A DNA stretch of 64,000 nt from Sinorhizobium fredii USDA 205 (GTDB lineage Bacteria; Pseudomonadota; Alphaproteobacteria; Rhizobiales; Rhizobiaceae): NCBI RefSeq assembly GCF_001461695.1, contig NZ_AUTC01000085.1, positions 1 through 64,000 on the forward strand. The letters run 5' to 3'. The position numbers and the translations under genes are program-made. Shown piece by piece: positions 48,233 through 57,244 of the stretch. The notes below the pieces were generated by a model, which was given only the letters and a program-made list of their open reading frames with translations, had not been told where the DNA came from and searched no databases. Every line of letters starts with the position of its first letter. The first letter of the stretch is position 1.

Positions 48233-48397
48233 ATGCCCCTCAAACGTCTGATCGCAGCCGCATTGGCGGTCGTGGCCCTGTCAGGATGCGCCAGCACTGG
48301 CGGTGCCGGCAATACAACTTACGCTCAATGGTACGGACCAAACCCCGTTCCCGACTTCAGCGCCGCGAGTCCGGGCGGCGTGCGCATGGCCTACTAA
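48233..48397 (+). CDS. Small lipoprotein (54 aa)
   Basis: 54 aa. Signal peptide with lipobox LSGC (Cys19), then a Ser/Gly-rich mature part with TTYAQWYGPNPVPDFSAASPGG. GGAG at 48224-48227 precedes the ATG. I know no family name; such genes sit beside nrdJ-neighbour clusters in some rhizobia. The function is unknown. Confidence 0.65.
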   Translation: MPLKRLIAAALAVVALSGCASTGGAGNTTYAQWYGPNPVPDFSAASPGGVRMAY

Positions 48398-48478
48398 CCG
48401 CCGAGCTTCATCGGACACCCGCGTGGTGTCTGGTGATCGCCGGTTCAGCCGACACCTCCAGACAGTCGGGATTGAAAC

Positions 48479-48907
48479 GTGCCCGCTCCCATCCTCGACA
48501 TCATTCCCGATAACCCCGACCCTGACGATGTCCGCGCCATCGTTGCGACGCTCGACGCCTACAACAATGCCAATAGCGGCATGGCCGACCTGCCCGGTTT
48601 TGCCGTCATCATCCGTGATCCGCAAACGCGCGCCGCCGTCGGCGGGCTCTATGCGACGGATGGCTATGGATGGGCGTTCATCAGATATCTCGCCGTCCCG
48701 GACCAATATCGCGGCCAGGGCCTCGGGCGGCGACTGATGGAGGAGGCGGAAAAGCTCGCCAGAGCACGGGGCTATATCGGCCTGTGGCTGGACACATTCG
48801 AATTCCAGGCCCGTCCCTTCTACGAGAAGCTCGGCTTCGAGCTCTTCGGCGAACTCGAGGGCGGACAGGGCGCCATTCCCCGCTATTTCCTGAAAAAGCG
48901 CTTTTAA
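48479..48907 (+). CDS. GNAT family N-acetyltransferase
   Basis: 142 aa, starting with GTG. The acetyl-CoA-binding motif A is VPDQYRGQGLGRRLMEEAEKLA (residues ~73-94), followed by motif B around ARPFYEKLGFELFGEL. The substrate amine is unknown; small GNATs modify amino acids, aminoglycosides or protein N-termini. A strong hairpin terminator is 130 bp downstream. Confidence 0.88.
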   Translation: MPAPILDIIPDNPDPDDVRAIVATLDAYNNANSGMADLPGFAVIIRDPQTRAAVGGLYATDGYGWAFIRYLAVPDQYRGQGLGRRLMEEAEKLARARGYIGLWLDTFEFQARPFYEKLGFELFGELEGGQGAIPRYFLKKRF

Positions 48908-49039
48908 GCAGTTTGCACGAAACGCTGCCCGGATTGATCCCTTGAAATCCGGCCGACCGTCCCCATTTATCCGTCATCACCCGTATCGAGGACCGTGCGC
49001 CGGCAATTTTGTCGAGCGCCTTCGCGTCTTCCGGGGTTC

Positions 49040-49080
49040 AAAGGGCGCTCCCCGAAAGGGTCGAGCGCCCTTTGTGTTTT
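49040..49080 (+). terminator. Rho-independent terminator
   Basis: AAAGGGCGCTC (49040-49050) pairs with GAGCGCCCTTT (49063-49073), followed by GTGTTTT. It ends transcription from the GNAT gene; on the minus strand it also lies just past the first mini-lipoprotein. Confidence 0.75.
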
Positions 49081-49128
49081 ATCGCCGGCTGCCGCGTCGA
49101 TGCGAAGGGGACCCGTTTGGTAGTCCCG

Positions 49129-49239
49129 TCACCGCGGCGGGACGATGCCCTGGTAATACTCGCCTTCTCCGCCGACGTGGACGGTCTGCGAGCATGCCGT
49201 GAGCGTTGCGAGTACGAGCAACAATAGGATCCTGCGCAT
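49129..49239 (-). CDS. Mini-lipoprotein (36 aa), YYxGIVPP family
   Basis: 36 aa: MRRILLLLVLATLTAC signal with lipidated Cys16, then SQTVHVGGEGEYYQGIVPPR. AGGAAAGG lies 10-17 bases before the ATG. The same SQT start and YY-x-GIVPP end occur in the neighbouring 49-aa gene (49409-49558), so the pair is a small paralogous family. The mature peptide is only ~20 residues, presumably at the inner or outer membrane surface. The function is unknown; this gene is easily missed because of its length. Confidence 0.6.
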   Translation of the reverse strand: MRRILLLLVLATLTACSQTVHVGGEGEYYQGIVPPR

Positions 49240-49408
49240 GGATCTCGGCCCCTTTCCTAAAGGATTGACGGCCATTGATATTCCGGCCTTCGCGAAGGAT
49301 CAATTCCCTTCTCTGTGCTCTCTACAACGTAGCGTGTCGGTCGGCCAAGGACTTGCCGACGGCGGGCCGTCTGCTCTTTGTTACCTGTCGCAGATTCTGG
49401 ACGACCTT

Positions 49409-49558
49409 CTAGAACTGCGTCGGCGGCACGATGCCCGTGTAGTAGTCCCCCGATCCGGGCGTATAGGGGTTGCTGGAAACGGAGGTTCTTCCCGTTTGCG
49501 AGCACCCAGCGAGAGTAGAAAATACAATCAGCAGCAGCAGCAGCAGCACAGCACGCAT
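49409..49558 (-). CDS. Mini-lipoprotein (49 aa), YYxGIVPP family
   Basis: 49 aa. The signal region includes six consecutive Leu encoded by (CTG)6, then IVFSTLAGC (Cys19). The mature part is SQTGRTSVSSNPYTPGSGD followed by YYTGIVPPTQF. AAGGA lies 8-12 bases upstream of the ATG. It is paralogous to the 36-aa gene 169 bp downstream (shared SQT after the Cys, shared YYxGIVPP end). The triplet repeat could slip and change signal-peptide length. Confidence 0.65.
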   Translation of the reverse strand: MRAVLLLLLLIVFSTLAGCSQTGRTSVSSNPYTPGSGDYYTGIVPPTQF

Positions 49559-49885
49559 GGTCCCGTCCTTCCTGACCGAGTTCCCCTATGCTCCTTCAGC
49601 GGCGCGGATCTGCGCCGGTTCTCTTCATCAAGCTGTGATTGTACATCTCGCTCAACCGGCGGGATAGACCACCGAAAGAGGACGGTCGTCTCGCCAAGAC
49701 ATGCGCACAGCCCATTGGACTACTTGCCCTTTCCACCTCTGCTGCCCGGTTCTTTGAGCCCCATTCGCCGGGTCGCCGAGCCCGGAAAACGCTCGGATTC
49801 AAATAAAATCCGACCGCCTTGCTTCACCGGCCCGCAAATCAAAGTGTGGCAGAGAAAAAGGAGGAATGTATTCAGGGCGAACAGT
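49559..49885. other. Intergenic region, little recognisable
   Basis: 327 bp with open frames but no credible gene. Near its end is AAAGGAGGA followed by a seven-codon reading frame (49866-49889) that overlaps the next gene's GTG start; see the next entry. Confidence 0.4.
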
Positions 49886-50266
49886 GTGACACAGGTCGTT
49901 ACCGTTTCCGCGACGACGGCAGCTTACGCGGCAGAGGCCGTCAAGCCGTCCGCGCGTGTGCGCGGCGACGGTCCGGCCGATGAAGCCATTACGTTGCTCT
50001 CGGCACGGCCGCAGGAGCCGTCTGCCCTTGCGCCGGCGATTTCCAGGACGAAGGGTGCCCTTCCCCTGGCGCTGATGCTGATCAGCGCTGAACAGCGCCC
50101 GCCGCAGGAGAGTGAGGCGGAGACTTTGCGCCGTTACCTCGAATTCATGCAGGAGGAGCAAAGCGACGATCGCGGGGGCGATCAGCAGGACGAAGCGCTC
50201 GCCGATGAAGGCGAGAGCGGCGACGAAATTGCAGCCATGCTCGACGAGTTCATCCAAGGAGCATGA
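49886..50266 (+). CDS. Hypothetical acidic protein
   Basis: 126 aa from a GTG at 49886. The C-terminal half is acidic (EEQSDDRGGDQQDEALADEGE) and ends MLDEFIQGA; the N-terminal half is Ala/Val-rich without a signal peptide. I do not recognise a domain. AAAGGAGGA with ATG at 49866 begins MYSGRTV and stops at once; removing two bases at 49885-49886 would fuse it to this frame (MYSGRTVTQVV...), so the true N-terminus may differ. It ends 42 bp before the convergent copper-protein gene. Confidence 0.6.
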   Translation: MTQVVTVSATTAAYAAEAVKPSARVRGDGPADEAITLLSARPQEPSALAPAISRTKGALPLALMLISAEQRPPQESEAETLRRYLEFMQEEQSDDRGGDQQDEALADEGESGDEIAAMLDEFIQGA

Positions 50267-50308
50267 TTGGAGCGGGTCCAACCAGACCCACTCCATACAG
50301 TAAACGGC

Positions 50309-51286
50309 TTACTTGTGCTTGTGGCCGGCGGCTTCACCGCCGGCAGAGCCGACCGGCAGGACATAGTCGAGCTTTCCGGCCTTCTCGAAGGTGAGCGTGA
50401 CGGGCACAGTGTCGCCCTCGGCGAACGGCTTCTGCACCTCCATGAACATCAGATGCAAGCCGCCGCTCTTCAATTCCACGGTCTCGCCCGCCGGAATGAC
50501 GATGCCGTCGCCGAGCTTGCGCATCTTCATGACATCGTTTTCCATCGCCATTTCATGTATTTCGACGCGGCCGGCCGCGGGGCTTTCGACCGCGATCAGT
50601 CGGTCGTCGGCACTCCCGGTATTCTTGACGGCAAAGCCGCCACCGCCGACCTTTGCGCCCGGCAGCATCGCCTTCGCCGCACCGCCCGAGATTTCGAGAT
50701 CGCCGACCTCGACGGGACCGGTCGCGGCCTGATGCGTGCCATGCCCCCCATGGGCATGCTCTTCGCTTGCAGGTGTCACGGTGATGGTCGGTGCCGGATG
50801 TTCGAGCGCATGGGCGTCCTCTCCAGGGGCCGGAACCTCATCCCAGACGACCTTTGCATCGGAGCCGCAAAGCTGCGTGGTCGGGAAGGCAAGTACCGTT
50901 TCCTTGTCGAAGCCCGAGACTTTGCCGCGGATGACGAAGGTGTCGTAAAATTCGTCCGATAGATTGCCGCCCTTCCAGCGGATTTCAACCGGACCGGAGG
51001 AAACCTTGGTTCCGTGATTGTCATAGGTCTTCTGGTAGTCGCCCTTGATGATTTCCAGCTCCCAGCCGGGCTTCGGCTGCGGCTTGGCAAAGACGAAGCC
51101 TTCCGGCAACTTCACCTGCACCTCGGTGGTCGGCTTGCCGTCGCAGCCATGCGGAACCTGCAGGATTGCCTTGAAGGTCTCTTCGCTCGGCGTGTTATCG
51201 AGCTCAAAGGTTGCATGCGCATGGGCCATGCCGGCGGCAGCGAGCGTCAGGCCGGCGGTAAGCAGGGTAATTCTGGTCTTGGTCAT
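50309..51286 (-). CDS. YcnI-like DUF1775 domain fused to a PCu(A)C copper chaperone domain
   Basis: 325 aa. The signal peptide ends AHA, leaving mature His24 as the first residue (HATFELDNT), the copper-binding brace of YcnI-like domains. Residues ~24-175 form DUF1775. After a His-rich linker (EEHAHGGHGTHQ), residues ~195-315 form a PCu(A)C domain with HEMAMENDVMKM and GGLHLMFM, the H-M-x-M copper site. A Lys/His tail ends GHKHK. It is periplasmic and probably delivers Cu to cytochrome oxidase or handles copper stress. It pairs with the DUF2946 gene 89 bp upstream. Confidence 0.88.
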   Translation of the reverse strand: MTKTRITLLTAGLTLAAAGMAHAHATFELDNTPSEETFKAILQVPHGCDGKPTTEVQVKLPEGFVFAKPQPKPGWELEIIKGDYQKTYDNHGTKVSSGPVEIRWKGGNLSDEFYDTFVIRGKVSGFDKETVLAFPTTQLCGSDAKVVWDEVPAPGEDAHALEHPAPTITVTPASEEHAHGGHGTHQAATGPVEVGDLEISGGAAKAMLPGAKVGGGGFAVKNTGSADDRLIAVESPAAGRVEIHEMAMENDVMKMRKLGDGIVIPAGETVELKSGGLHLMFMEVQKPFAEGDTVPVTLTFEKAGKLDYVLPVGSAGGEAAGHKHK

Positions 51287-51375
51287 GTCGTAATCTCCGG
51301 ACCACGCACCGTAAGACACGGGCTTCGTGGTCAATGCCGCCAAGCGGCGCGATGAACTTCGAGTCTTGGAGAGCG

Positions 51376-51768
51376 TTACGACAGGATTGGCGGCCCGCGC
51401 GGCGGCGGCAAAAGCCGCAAGGGCGCCGGCGCGACCTGAATTTCGGTCAAAGGCTGCTCGGCGCGCCAGTTGCCGGCGTCGGCCGGCACACTTGCCTGCG
51501 GCGGTTCAGGGACGAGCACAGACGCTGCAAGCCGGCAGACTTCACAAATCGGCGCAATTGCAGGCGATTTTTCGCCCTGGTGGTCGACACCGTCGGTGCC
51601 GAAGCAGATTTCCGCGTAGCTGCCGTCGGGTAGACGATATTCGGCTGCAAGCGCCGCGTCTGCCCGCAGAGCAAGAGAGGGTTTGTGGGCAAAGGAGAGC
51701 AGAACGAGCGCAATGGCGGCAAGCAGCCGCACCGCAATCCGCCATCTGTCCCGTTGCCCGATCATCAT
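51376..51768 (-). CDS. DUF2946 family protein
   Basis: 130 aa. A hydrophobic N-terminal segment (~10-27) is followed by a soluble part with ICFGTDG and CEVCRLAASV; the Cys-x-x-Cys pair and overall length match DUF2946, a family usually found beside copper-handling genes (PCuAC, YcnI). The C-terminus is Pro-rich. It is upstream of and co-directional with the YcnI-PCuAC gene, so probably one operon. Confidence 0.75.
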   Translation of the reverse strand: MMIGQRDRWRIAVRLLAAIALVLLSFAHKPSLALRADAALAAEYRLPDGSYAEICFGTDGVDHQGEKSPAIAPICEVCRLAASVLVPEPPQASVPADAGNWRAEQPLTEIQVAPAPLRLLPPPRGPPILS

Positions 51769-51937
51769 CGCCTCTTTGTCGTCTCTTCGTTAGCCACAAC
51801 CGACGGCAAATGCAAAGGCCGATTTGCCGCAGGCCCACAGGAGAGCGGCGATGAAGCCATGGCGACAAAAATATGTTCCATCGCGACATTCGCCCTTGCC
51901 AAAATCCGGCCTTCGCCGTTATCTGGAGACGATCTTG
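51769..51937. other. Divergent leader region before the glycine riboswitch
   Basis: About 170 bp between the DUF2946 start (minus) and the riboswitch (plus). It should contain the gcv promoter. No gene seen. Confidence 0.4.
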
Positions 51938-52092
51938 TTGGGAGAAACCGGTTCGATCCGGTGCCGAAGGAGCAACCGCCCCGGAAACTCTCAGGCCAAA
52001 GGACCAGCAAGGTGCCGGTAGGACTCTGGAGAGAAGCGGTTACGCTCGCCGAAGGGATAACAATCTCAGGCAAACGGACAGAGGGGGCTCGA
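51938..52092 (+). promoter_or_regulatory. Tandem glycine riboswitch
   Basis: Two aptamers in series. The first has GGGAGAAACCGG, GCCGAAGGAGCAA, AAACTCTCAGGCCAAAGGACC and the closing ACTCTGGAGAG (51940-52034); the second has GCCGAAGGGATAACAATCTCAGGCAAACGGACAGAG (to ~52086). These are the conserved glycine-binding core blocks. It controls gcvT 66 bases downstream. In most bacteria glycine binding turns gcv expression on. Confidence 0.9.
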
Positions 52093-52097
52093 ATTTG

Positions 52098-52113
52098 TCG
52101 GCGTTTGACGCCG
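52098..52113 (+). promoter_or_regulatory. Expression-platform hairpin, gcvT leader
   Basis: TCGGCGTTTGACGCCGG contains CGGCGT pairing with ACGCCG. It lies between the riboswitch and the gcvT ribosome site and is the likely on/off element. Confidence 0.45.
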
Positions 52114-52157
52114 GTAGTGTGAGCCGGCGCGCCATGCGCCAGACCTGGAGGCCGGAC

Positions 52158-53297
52158 TTGGAAAGTAACTCCCGCTTGATTCATACGCCTTTGCATGCCC
52201 TGCACCTTTCGCTCGGTGCCCGCATGGTGCCGTTCGCCGGCTATGAAATGCCGGTTCAATACGCAGACGGCGTGCTCAAGGAACATCTGCACACGCGGGC
52301 CGCCGCAGGCCTCTTCGACGTGTCGCACATGGGGCAGATCATCATCCGCCCGAAATCCGGCCGGATCGGCGATGCCGCCCTGGCGCTCGAAAGGCTCGTG
52401 CCGGTCGATGTGTTGAGCCTTGCCGAAGGACGCCAGCGCTACGGGCTTTTCACCAATCCGGACGGCGGCATTCTCGACGACCTGATGATTACCAATCGCG
52501 GCGACCATCTCTTCCTCGTCGTCAACGCCGCCTGCAAGGACGCCGACTACGCGCACCTGAAGGAAGGGCTTGGCGACAGCTGCGATGTCACGCTGCTCGA
52601 CGACCGCGCGCTCATCGCGCTTCAGGGCCCCCACGCCGAAGCGGTGCTTTGCGAGCTTTGGGCGGATGTCGCCTCGATGCGCTTCATGGATGTGGCGGAG
52701 GCGGACCTCCACGACGTCGGCTGCATCATTTCCCGCTCCGGCTATACGGGCGAGGATGGATTCGAAATTTCCATTCCCACCGCGTCGGCGGTGGACGTGA
52801 CGCAGCGCCTGCTCGAGCATCCGGACGTGCTGGCGATCGGTCTCGGCGCACGTGATTCGCTTCGCCTCGAGGCGGGTCTCTGTCTTTATGGCAACGATAT
52901 CGACACCGGAACGACGCCGGTCGAAGCGGCGCTCGAATGGGCCATCCAGAAGAGCCGCCGTGCCGGCGGCGAGCGCGCCGGCGGCTTCCCCGGCGCCGAA
53001 CGCATCCTCGCGGAATTTGCAGGCGGAACCAGCCGCCGTCGCGTCGGCCTGAGGCCGGAAGGACGAGCGCCTGTCCGTGGCGGCGCCAAGCTTTTCGCCG
53101 ATGCGGACGGCACGGCGCCGATCGGCTCCGTGACCTCCGGCGGCTTCGGACCGAGCGTCGATTGCCCGGTTGCCATGGGTTACGTCGAAACCGCCCATGC
53201 CGGGAACGGCACACAGATTTTTGCGGAAGTGCGTGGCAAATACCTGCCCGTCACGGTTTCCGCCCTTCCCTTCGTCAAACAGACTTACAAACGCTGA
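52158..53297 (+). CDS. gcvT: Glycine cleavage system T protein (aminomethyltransferase)
   Basis: 379 aa. It transfers the methylene group from lipoyl-H protein to tetrahydrofolate. It has the opening [35 protein letters not shown], and [13 protein letters not shown]-type folate-binding loop. TTG is chosen as start: GGAGG at 52147-52151 is six bases upstream and the length equals that of S. meliloti GcvT; ATG starts further up would lie in the riboswitch region. It is followed by gcvH (16 bp gap). Confidence 0.95.
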   Translation: MESNSRLIHTPLHALHLSLGARMVPFAGYEMPVQYADGVLKEHLHTRAAAGLFDVSHMGQIIIRPKSGRIGDAALALERLVPVDVLSLAEGRQRYGLFTNPDGGILDDLMITNRGDHLFLVVNAACKDADYAHLKEGLGDSCDVTLLDDRALIALQGPHAEAVLCELWADVASMRFMDVAEADLHDVGCIISRSGYTGEDGFEISIPTASAVDVTQRLLEHPDVLAIGLGARDSLRLEAGLCLYGNDIDTGTTPVEAALEWAIQKSRRAGGERAGGFPGAERILAEFAGGTSRRRVGLRPEGRAPVRGGAKLFADADGTAPIGSVTSGGFGPSVDCPVAMGYVETAHAGNGTQIFAEVRGKYLPVTVSALPFVKQTYKR

Positions 53298-53313
53298 TCA
53301 GGAGAGAGCGCGC

Positions 53314-53676
53314 ATGCTGAAATTTACCGAGGAACACGAGTGGCTGAAGGTCGAGGGCGGCGTTGCGACAGTCGGCATCACCGAACACGCAGCCGGCCAG
53401 CTCGGCGATCTGGTCTTCGTGGAACTGCCGGAAACCGGCGCGACCTTCTCCAAGGGCGATTCGGCTGCCACCGTCGAATCGGTGAAGGCCGCTTCCGACG
53501 TCTATTGTCCGCTCGACGGTGAGATCGTCGAGATCAATCAGGCGATCGTCGACGACCCGTCGCTCGTCAACAGCGATCCGCAGGGGGCTGCCTGGTTCTT
53601 CAAACTGAAGCTTGCCGATCCGCGCTCCGCCGATGGTCTTCTCGACGAAGCAGCCTACAAGGAGCTTGTCGGCTGA
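53314..53676 (+). CDS. gcvH: Glycine cleavage system H protein
   Basis: 120 aa. It is the lipoyl carrier of the glycine cleavage complex. The lipoylated lysine is Lys58 in [10 protein letters not shown]. Opening [15 protein letters not shown] and [20 protein letters not shown] are typical. GGAGAGAG precedes the ATG. Its stop codon shares one base with the gcvP start (TGATG), giving tight coupling. Confidence 0.98.
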   Translation: MLKFTEEHEWLKVEGGVATVGITEHAAGQLGDLVFVELPETGATFSKGDSAATVESVKAASDVYCPLDGEIVEINQAIVDDPSLVNSDPQGAAWFFKLKLADPRSADGLLDEAAYKELVG

Positions 53677-56537
53677 TGAGCATGCCCAAGGACTTCACCT
53701 TTACCGACTACAAGCCCTACGATTTCGCCAATCGACGCCATATCGGCCCCTCGCCGACCGAAATGGAAGAGATGCTGAAGACCGTCGGCTATCCGAGCCT
53801 CGATGCGCTCATCGACGACACCGTTCCGGCTTCCATCCGCCAGAAGACGCCGCTTTCCTGGGGCGCGCCGATGACCGAGCGAGAAGCGCTCGACAAGCTG
53901 CGCGAAACCGCCAATCGCAACGAAAAGCTCGTTTCGCTGATCGGCCAGGGCTATTACGGCACGATCACGCCCCCGGTTATCCAGCGCAACATCCTGGAAA
54001 ATCCGGCCTGGTACACGGCCTATACGCCCTACCAGCCGGAAATCAGCCAGGGTCGGCTCGAAGCGTTGCTCAACTACCAGACGATGGTCTGCGACCTGAC
54101 CGGGCTTGATGTCGCGAATGCCTCGCTGCTCGACGAGGCGACGGCCGCGGCCGAAGCGATGGCGATGGCGGAACGCGTCGCCAAGTCCAAGGCGAAGGCC
54201 TTCTTCGTCGACGAGAATTGCCATCCGCAGACAATCGCGCTTTTGAAGACCCGCGCCGAGCCGCTCGGCTGGCAGCTCGTCATCGGCGACCCCTCGGATC
54301 TGGATGCCGCCGGCGTCTTCGGCGCGATCTTCCAGTATCCGGGCACCTACGGTCATGTCCGCGATTTCTCCGAACTGATCGCCAGGCTGCACGAACAGGG
54401 TGCGATCGCGGCCGTCGCCGCCGATCCGCTGGCGCTTGCCCTGTTGAAATCCCCGGGAGAAATGGGCGCCGACATTGCCATCGGTTCGACGCAGCGTTTC
54501 GGCGTTCCGGTCGGCCATGGCGGGCCGCATGCCGCCTATATGGCGGTGAAGGATGCCCATAAGCGTTCCATGCCCGGACGGCTTGTCGGCGTCTCCGTGG
54601 ACGCACGCGGCAACCGGGCCTACCGCCTTTCGCTGCAGACGCGCGAACAGCACATCCGCCGCGAAAAGGCGACGTCGAACATCTGCACCGCGCAGGTGCT
54701 GCTTGCCGTGATGGCGTCGATGTATGCCGTCTTCCATGGACCCAAAGGCATCAAGGCGATTGCGCAGAGCGTCCACCAGAAGACGGTGCGCCTGGCGATG
54801 GGTCTGGAAAAGCTTGGCTATACGGTGGAGCCGGATGTGTTTTTCGACACGATCACGGTCGATGTCGGCAAGCTGCAGGGCATCATCCTGAAGACCGCGG
54901 TCGCCGAGGAGGTGAACCTTCGCAAGATCGGCAATACCAAGATCGGCATCAGCCTCGACGAACGCTCCCGCCCGGTCACGCTTGAGGCCGTCTGGCGCGC
55001 CTTCGGCGGCGACTTCAAGGTCGAGGAGTTCGAGCCGGACTACCGGCTGCCGGAGGCGCTCTTGCGCACCAGCGACTATCTCACCCATCCGATCTTCCAC
55101 ATGAACCGCGCCGAAAGCGAGATGACGCGCTACATTCGCCGCCTCGCCGACCGCGATCTGGCGCTCGACCGGGCGATGATCCCGCTTGGCTCCTGCACGA
55201 TGAAGCTCAATGCGACGGCGGAGATGCTGCCGATCACCTGGCCGGAATTTTCGGAGATCCATCCCTTCGTGCCGGTGGACCAGGCGCGCGGCTACCAGCA
55301 TCTGATCGAGGATCTGTCGGAAAAGCTCTGCGCCATCACCGGCTATGACGCGATCTCGATGCAGCCGAATTCGGGTGCGCAGGGCGAATATGCCGGCCTC
55401 CTGGTAATCCGCGCCTATCATATCGCCAACGGCAACGCCCATCGCGACGTCTGCCTGATTCCGACATCGGCGCACGGAACCAATCCGGCCTCGGCGCACA
55501 TGGCGGGAATGAAGGTGGTCGTCGTCAAGGTGAGCGACATCGGCGAGATCGACATGGACGATTTTCGCGCCAAGGCGGAGCAATATGCCGACACGCTCTC
55601 CTGCTGCATGATCACCTATCCCTCGACGCATGGCGTGTTCGAGGAGAACGTGCGCGAGGTCTGCGAGATCGTCCACAAGCATGGCGGCCAGGTCTACCTG
55701 GATGGCGCCAACATGAACGCCATGGTCGGACTTTCCCGCCCGGGCGACATCGGCTCTGACGTCAGCCACCTGAATCTACACAAGACCTTCTGCATCCCGC
55801 ATGGCGGCGGTGGCCCCGGCATGGGACCGATCGGCGTCAAGGCGCATCTGGCCCCCTTCCTGCCTGGCCACCCGGAAACGGAAAATCATGACGGCGCGGT
55901 TTCCGCGGCTCCCTTCGGCTCGGCCTCGATCCTGCCGATCTCCTGGAGCTACTGCCTGATGATGGGCGGCGAAGGCCTGACGCAGGCAACCAAGGTCGCG
56001 ATCCTCAACGCCAACTATATCGCCGCGCGGCTGAAGGGTGCCTATGACGTGCTCTACAAGTCGACCAAGGGACGCGTCGCGCATGAGTGCATCATCGATA
56101 CGCGGCCGCTCGCCGAAAGCGCCGGCGTGACGGTCGACGATATCGCCAAGCGGTTGATCGACTGTGGCTTCCACGCACCGACGATGAGCTGGCCGGTGGC
56201 CGGCACGCTGATGATCGAGCCGACGGAATCGGAAACCAAGGCCGAAATCGACCGCTTCTGCGATGCGATGCTGGCAATCCGCGAGGAAGCCCGCGCCATC
56301 GAGGAGGGCCGGATGGACAAGGTCAACAATCCGCTGAAGAACGCGCCGCACACGGTGGAAGACCTCGTCGGCGACTGGAACAGGCCCTATTCGCGCGAAC
56401 AGGCCTGCTTCCCGCCGGGCGCCTTCCGCGTCGACAAGTACTGGTCACCGGTCAACCGCGTCGACAATGTCTATGGCGACCGCAATCTCATCTGCACCTG
56501 CCCGCCGATCGAAAGCTACGCAGAAGCAGCCGAGTGA
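53676..56537 (+). CDS. gcvP: Glycine dehydrogenase (decarboxylating), P protein
   Basis: 953 aa, a fused single-chain P protein (the two-subunit form would be gcvPA/PB). It decarboxylates glycine and loads aminomethyl onto lipoyl-H. The PLP lysine is in [16 protein letters not shown]-terminal [17 protein letters not shown] and [13 protein letters not shown] are also typical. It completes gcvTHP. Its natural terminator appears to have been separated from it by the IS200-like insertion (see 56587-57178). Confidence 0.98.
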   Translation: MSMPKDFTFTDYKPYDFANRRHIGPSPTEMEEMLKTVGYPSLDALIDDTVPASIRQKTPLSWGAPMTEREALDKLRETANRNEKLVSLIGQGYYGTITPPVIQRNILENPAWYTAYTPYQPEISQGRLEALLNYQTMVCDLTGLDVANASLLDEATAAAEAMAMAERVAKSKAKAFFVDENCHPQTIALLKTRAEPLGWQLVIGDPSDLDAAGVFGAIFQYPGTYGHVRDFSELIARLHEQGAIAAVAADPLALALLKSPGEMGADIAIGSTQRFGVPVGHGGPHAAYMAVKDAHKRSMPGRLVGVSVDARGNRAYRLSLQTREQHIRREKATSNICTAQVLLAVMASMYAVFHGPKGIKAIAQSVHQKTVRLAMGLEKLGYTVEPDVFFDTITVDVGKLQGIILKTAVAEEVNLRKIGNTKIGISLDERSRPVTLEAVWRAFGGDFKVEEFEPDYRLPEALLRTSDYLTHPIFHMNRAESEMTRYIRRLADRDLALDRAMIPLGSCTMKLNATAEMLPITWPEFSEIHPFVPVDQARGYQHLIEDLSEKLCAITGYDAISMQPNSGAQGEYAGLLVIRAYHIANGNAHRDVCLIPTSAHGTNPASAHMAGMKVVVVKVSDIGEIDMDDFRAKAEQYADTLSCCMITYPSTHGVFEENVREVCEIVHKHGGQVYLDGANMNAMVGLSRPGDIGSDVSHLNLHKTFCIPHGGGGPGMGPIGVKAHLAPFLPGHPETENHDGAVSAAPFGSASILPISWSYCLMMGGEGLTQATKVAILNANYIAARLKGAYDVLYKSTKGRVAHECIIDTRPLAESAGVTVDDIAKRLIDCGFHAPTMSWPVAGTLMIEPTESETKAEIDRFCDAMLAIREEARAIEEGRMDKVNNPLKNAPHTVEDLVGDWNRPYSREQACFPPGAFRVDKYWSPVNRVDNVYGDRNLICTCPPIESYAEAAE

Positions 56538-56586
56538 AGTACGGGCGTGTCTTAGGCACGCCCCACGCATGCTGCTGAAAGTCATG

Positions 56587-57178
56587 ACCTCCACCAGAGG
56601 TGGAGGTTTGAAACGCTGCGCTTGAACCGCTAGAAGCGGTTTTGCTATAAGTTAGTAGCTACGGTTAAAGAGGTCGGCAAAGTCGGAAGCTTTGTCGGCC
56701 TTTTCTTGATTACGGATATATCGTCTGACGACCTGCTCATCATAGCCGAGACGAAGTACCCACGGGCCCAAAAGTGATAGCCTTTGTAGCGTCGCTTGCG
56801 GGCATATTTGTTGGCCACGTAAAGGGCTGTCTTGCCCTTCAGGAAGCCGACAATGTGCGACACCGAGTACTTCGGCGGGATCGAGATCAGCATATGCACA
56901 TGGTCGGGCATAAGGTGCCCTTCCTCGATCCGGCAATCCTTTTGCAGAGCAAGCCTATGCAAAAGGTCACCCAATTCACGCCGTACGTCACCGTAAAGCC
57001 GTTTCGTTCGGTACTTACTTGAAAAGACCACATGGTATTTGCAGTCCCACGTCGCGTGTGATTGCGATCGTTCATCCATAAAACCTCCGTTCTATGTCTC
57101 GGCCAGCCTAGCGGTCCAAGCACGGAGGTCTCTCAATCAAGATGTAGAACTCGTCCAGTCCTCCACCGGAGGTGGAGG
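56587..57178. mobile_element. IS200/IS605-like element with terminal hairpins
   Basis: A ~590 bp insertion between gcvP and sufA. Both ends carry near-identical palindromes in the same orientation: ACCTCCACCAGAGGTGGAGGT (56587-56607) and CCTCCACCGGAGGTGGAGG (57160-57178), each followed by TTT; these are the subterminal hairpins recognised by Y1 HUH transposases. It holds one tnpA gene (minus) that is frameshifted. There are no inverted terminal repeats or target duplications, as expected for IS200. Confidence 0.82.
56645..57079 (-). pseudogene. tnpA: IS200-type Y1 transposase TnpA, frameshifted
   Basis: 144 aa in the frame read. It has the HUH metal site in MPDHVHMLISIP and the family block YHFWARGYFVS. 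After that the expected TVGYDEQ... is lost: 7 bases appear to be missing between TCG and GCTATGATGAG (near 56743), so the catalytic Tyr region (VVRRYIRNQEK) lies in another frame ending at 56652. The intact protein would be ~148-150 aa. Without the Tyr the product should be inactive. Confidence 0.85.
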
Positions 57179-57198
57179 TTTACTTTGCTTACAATGCA

Positions 57199-57229
57199 AA
57201 AGGCCCGGCGAAAGCCGGGCCTTTGCTGT
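57199..57229. terminator. Strong terminator, suf operon end (minus strand)
   Basis: AAAGGCCCGGC (57199-57209), loop GAAA, GCCGGGCCTTT (57214-57224). On the minus strand TTTTGC follows, ending the suf transcript just after sufA. On the plus strand TTTGCTGTT follows, so it probably also served gcvP before the IS inserted. Confidence 0.8.
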
Positions 57230-57244
57230 TAGAGCCGTGCAAAA

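Noticed and set aside
49799-50296. 165-codon minus-strand frame
   Set aside because: Arg/Leu-rich shadow of the acidic plus-strand gene; no ribosome site.
53655-55769. 704-codon open frame antisense to gcvP
   Set aside because: Shadow of gcvP; no domain, no ribosome site.
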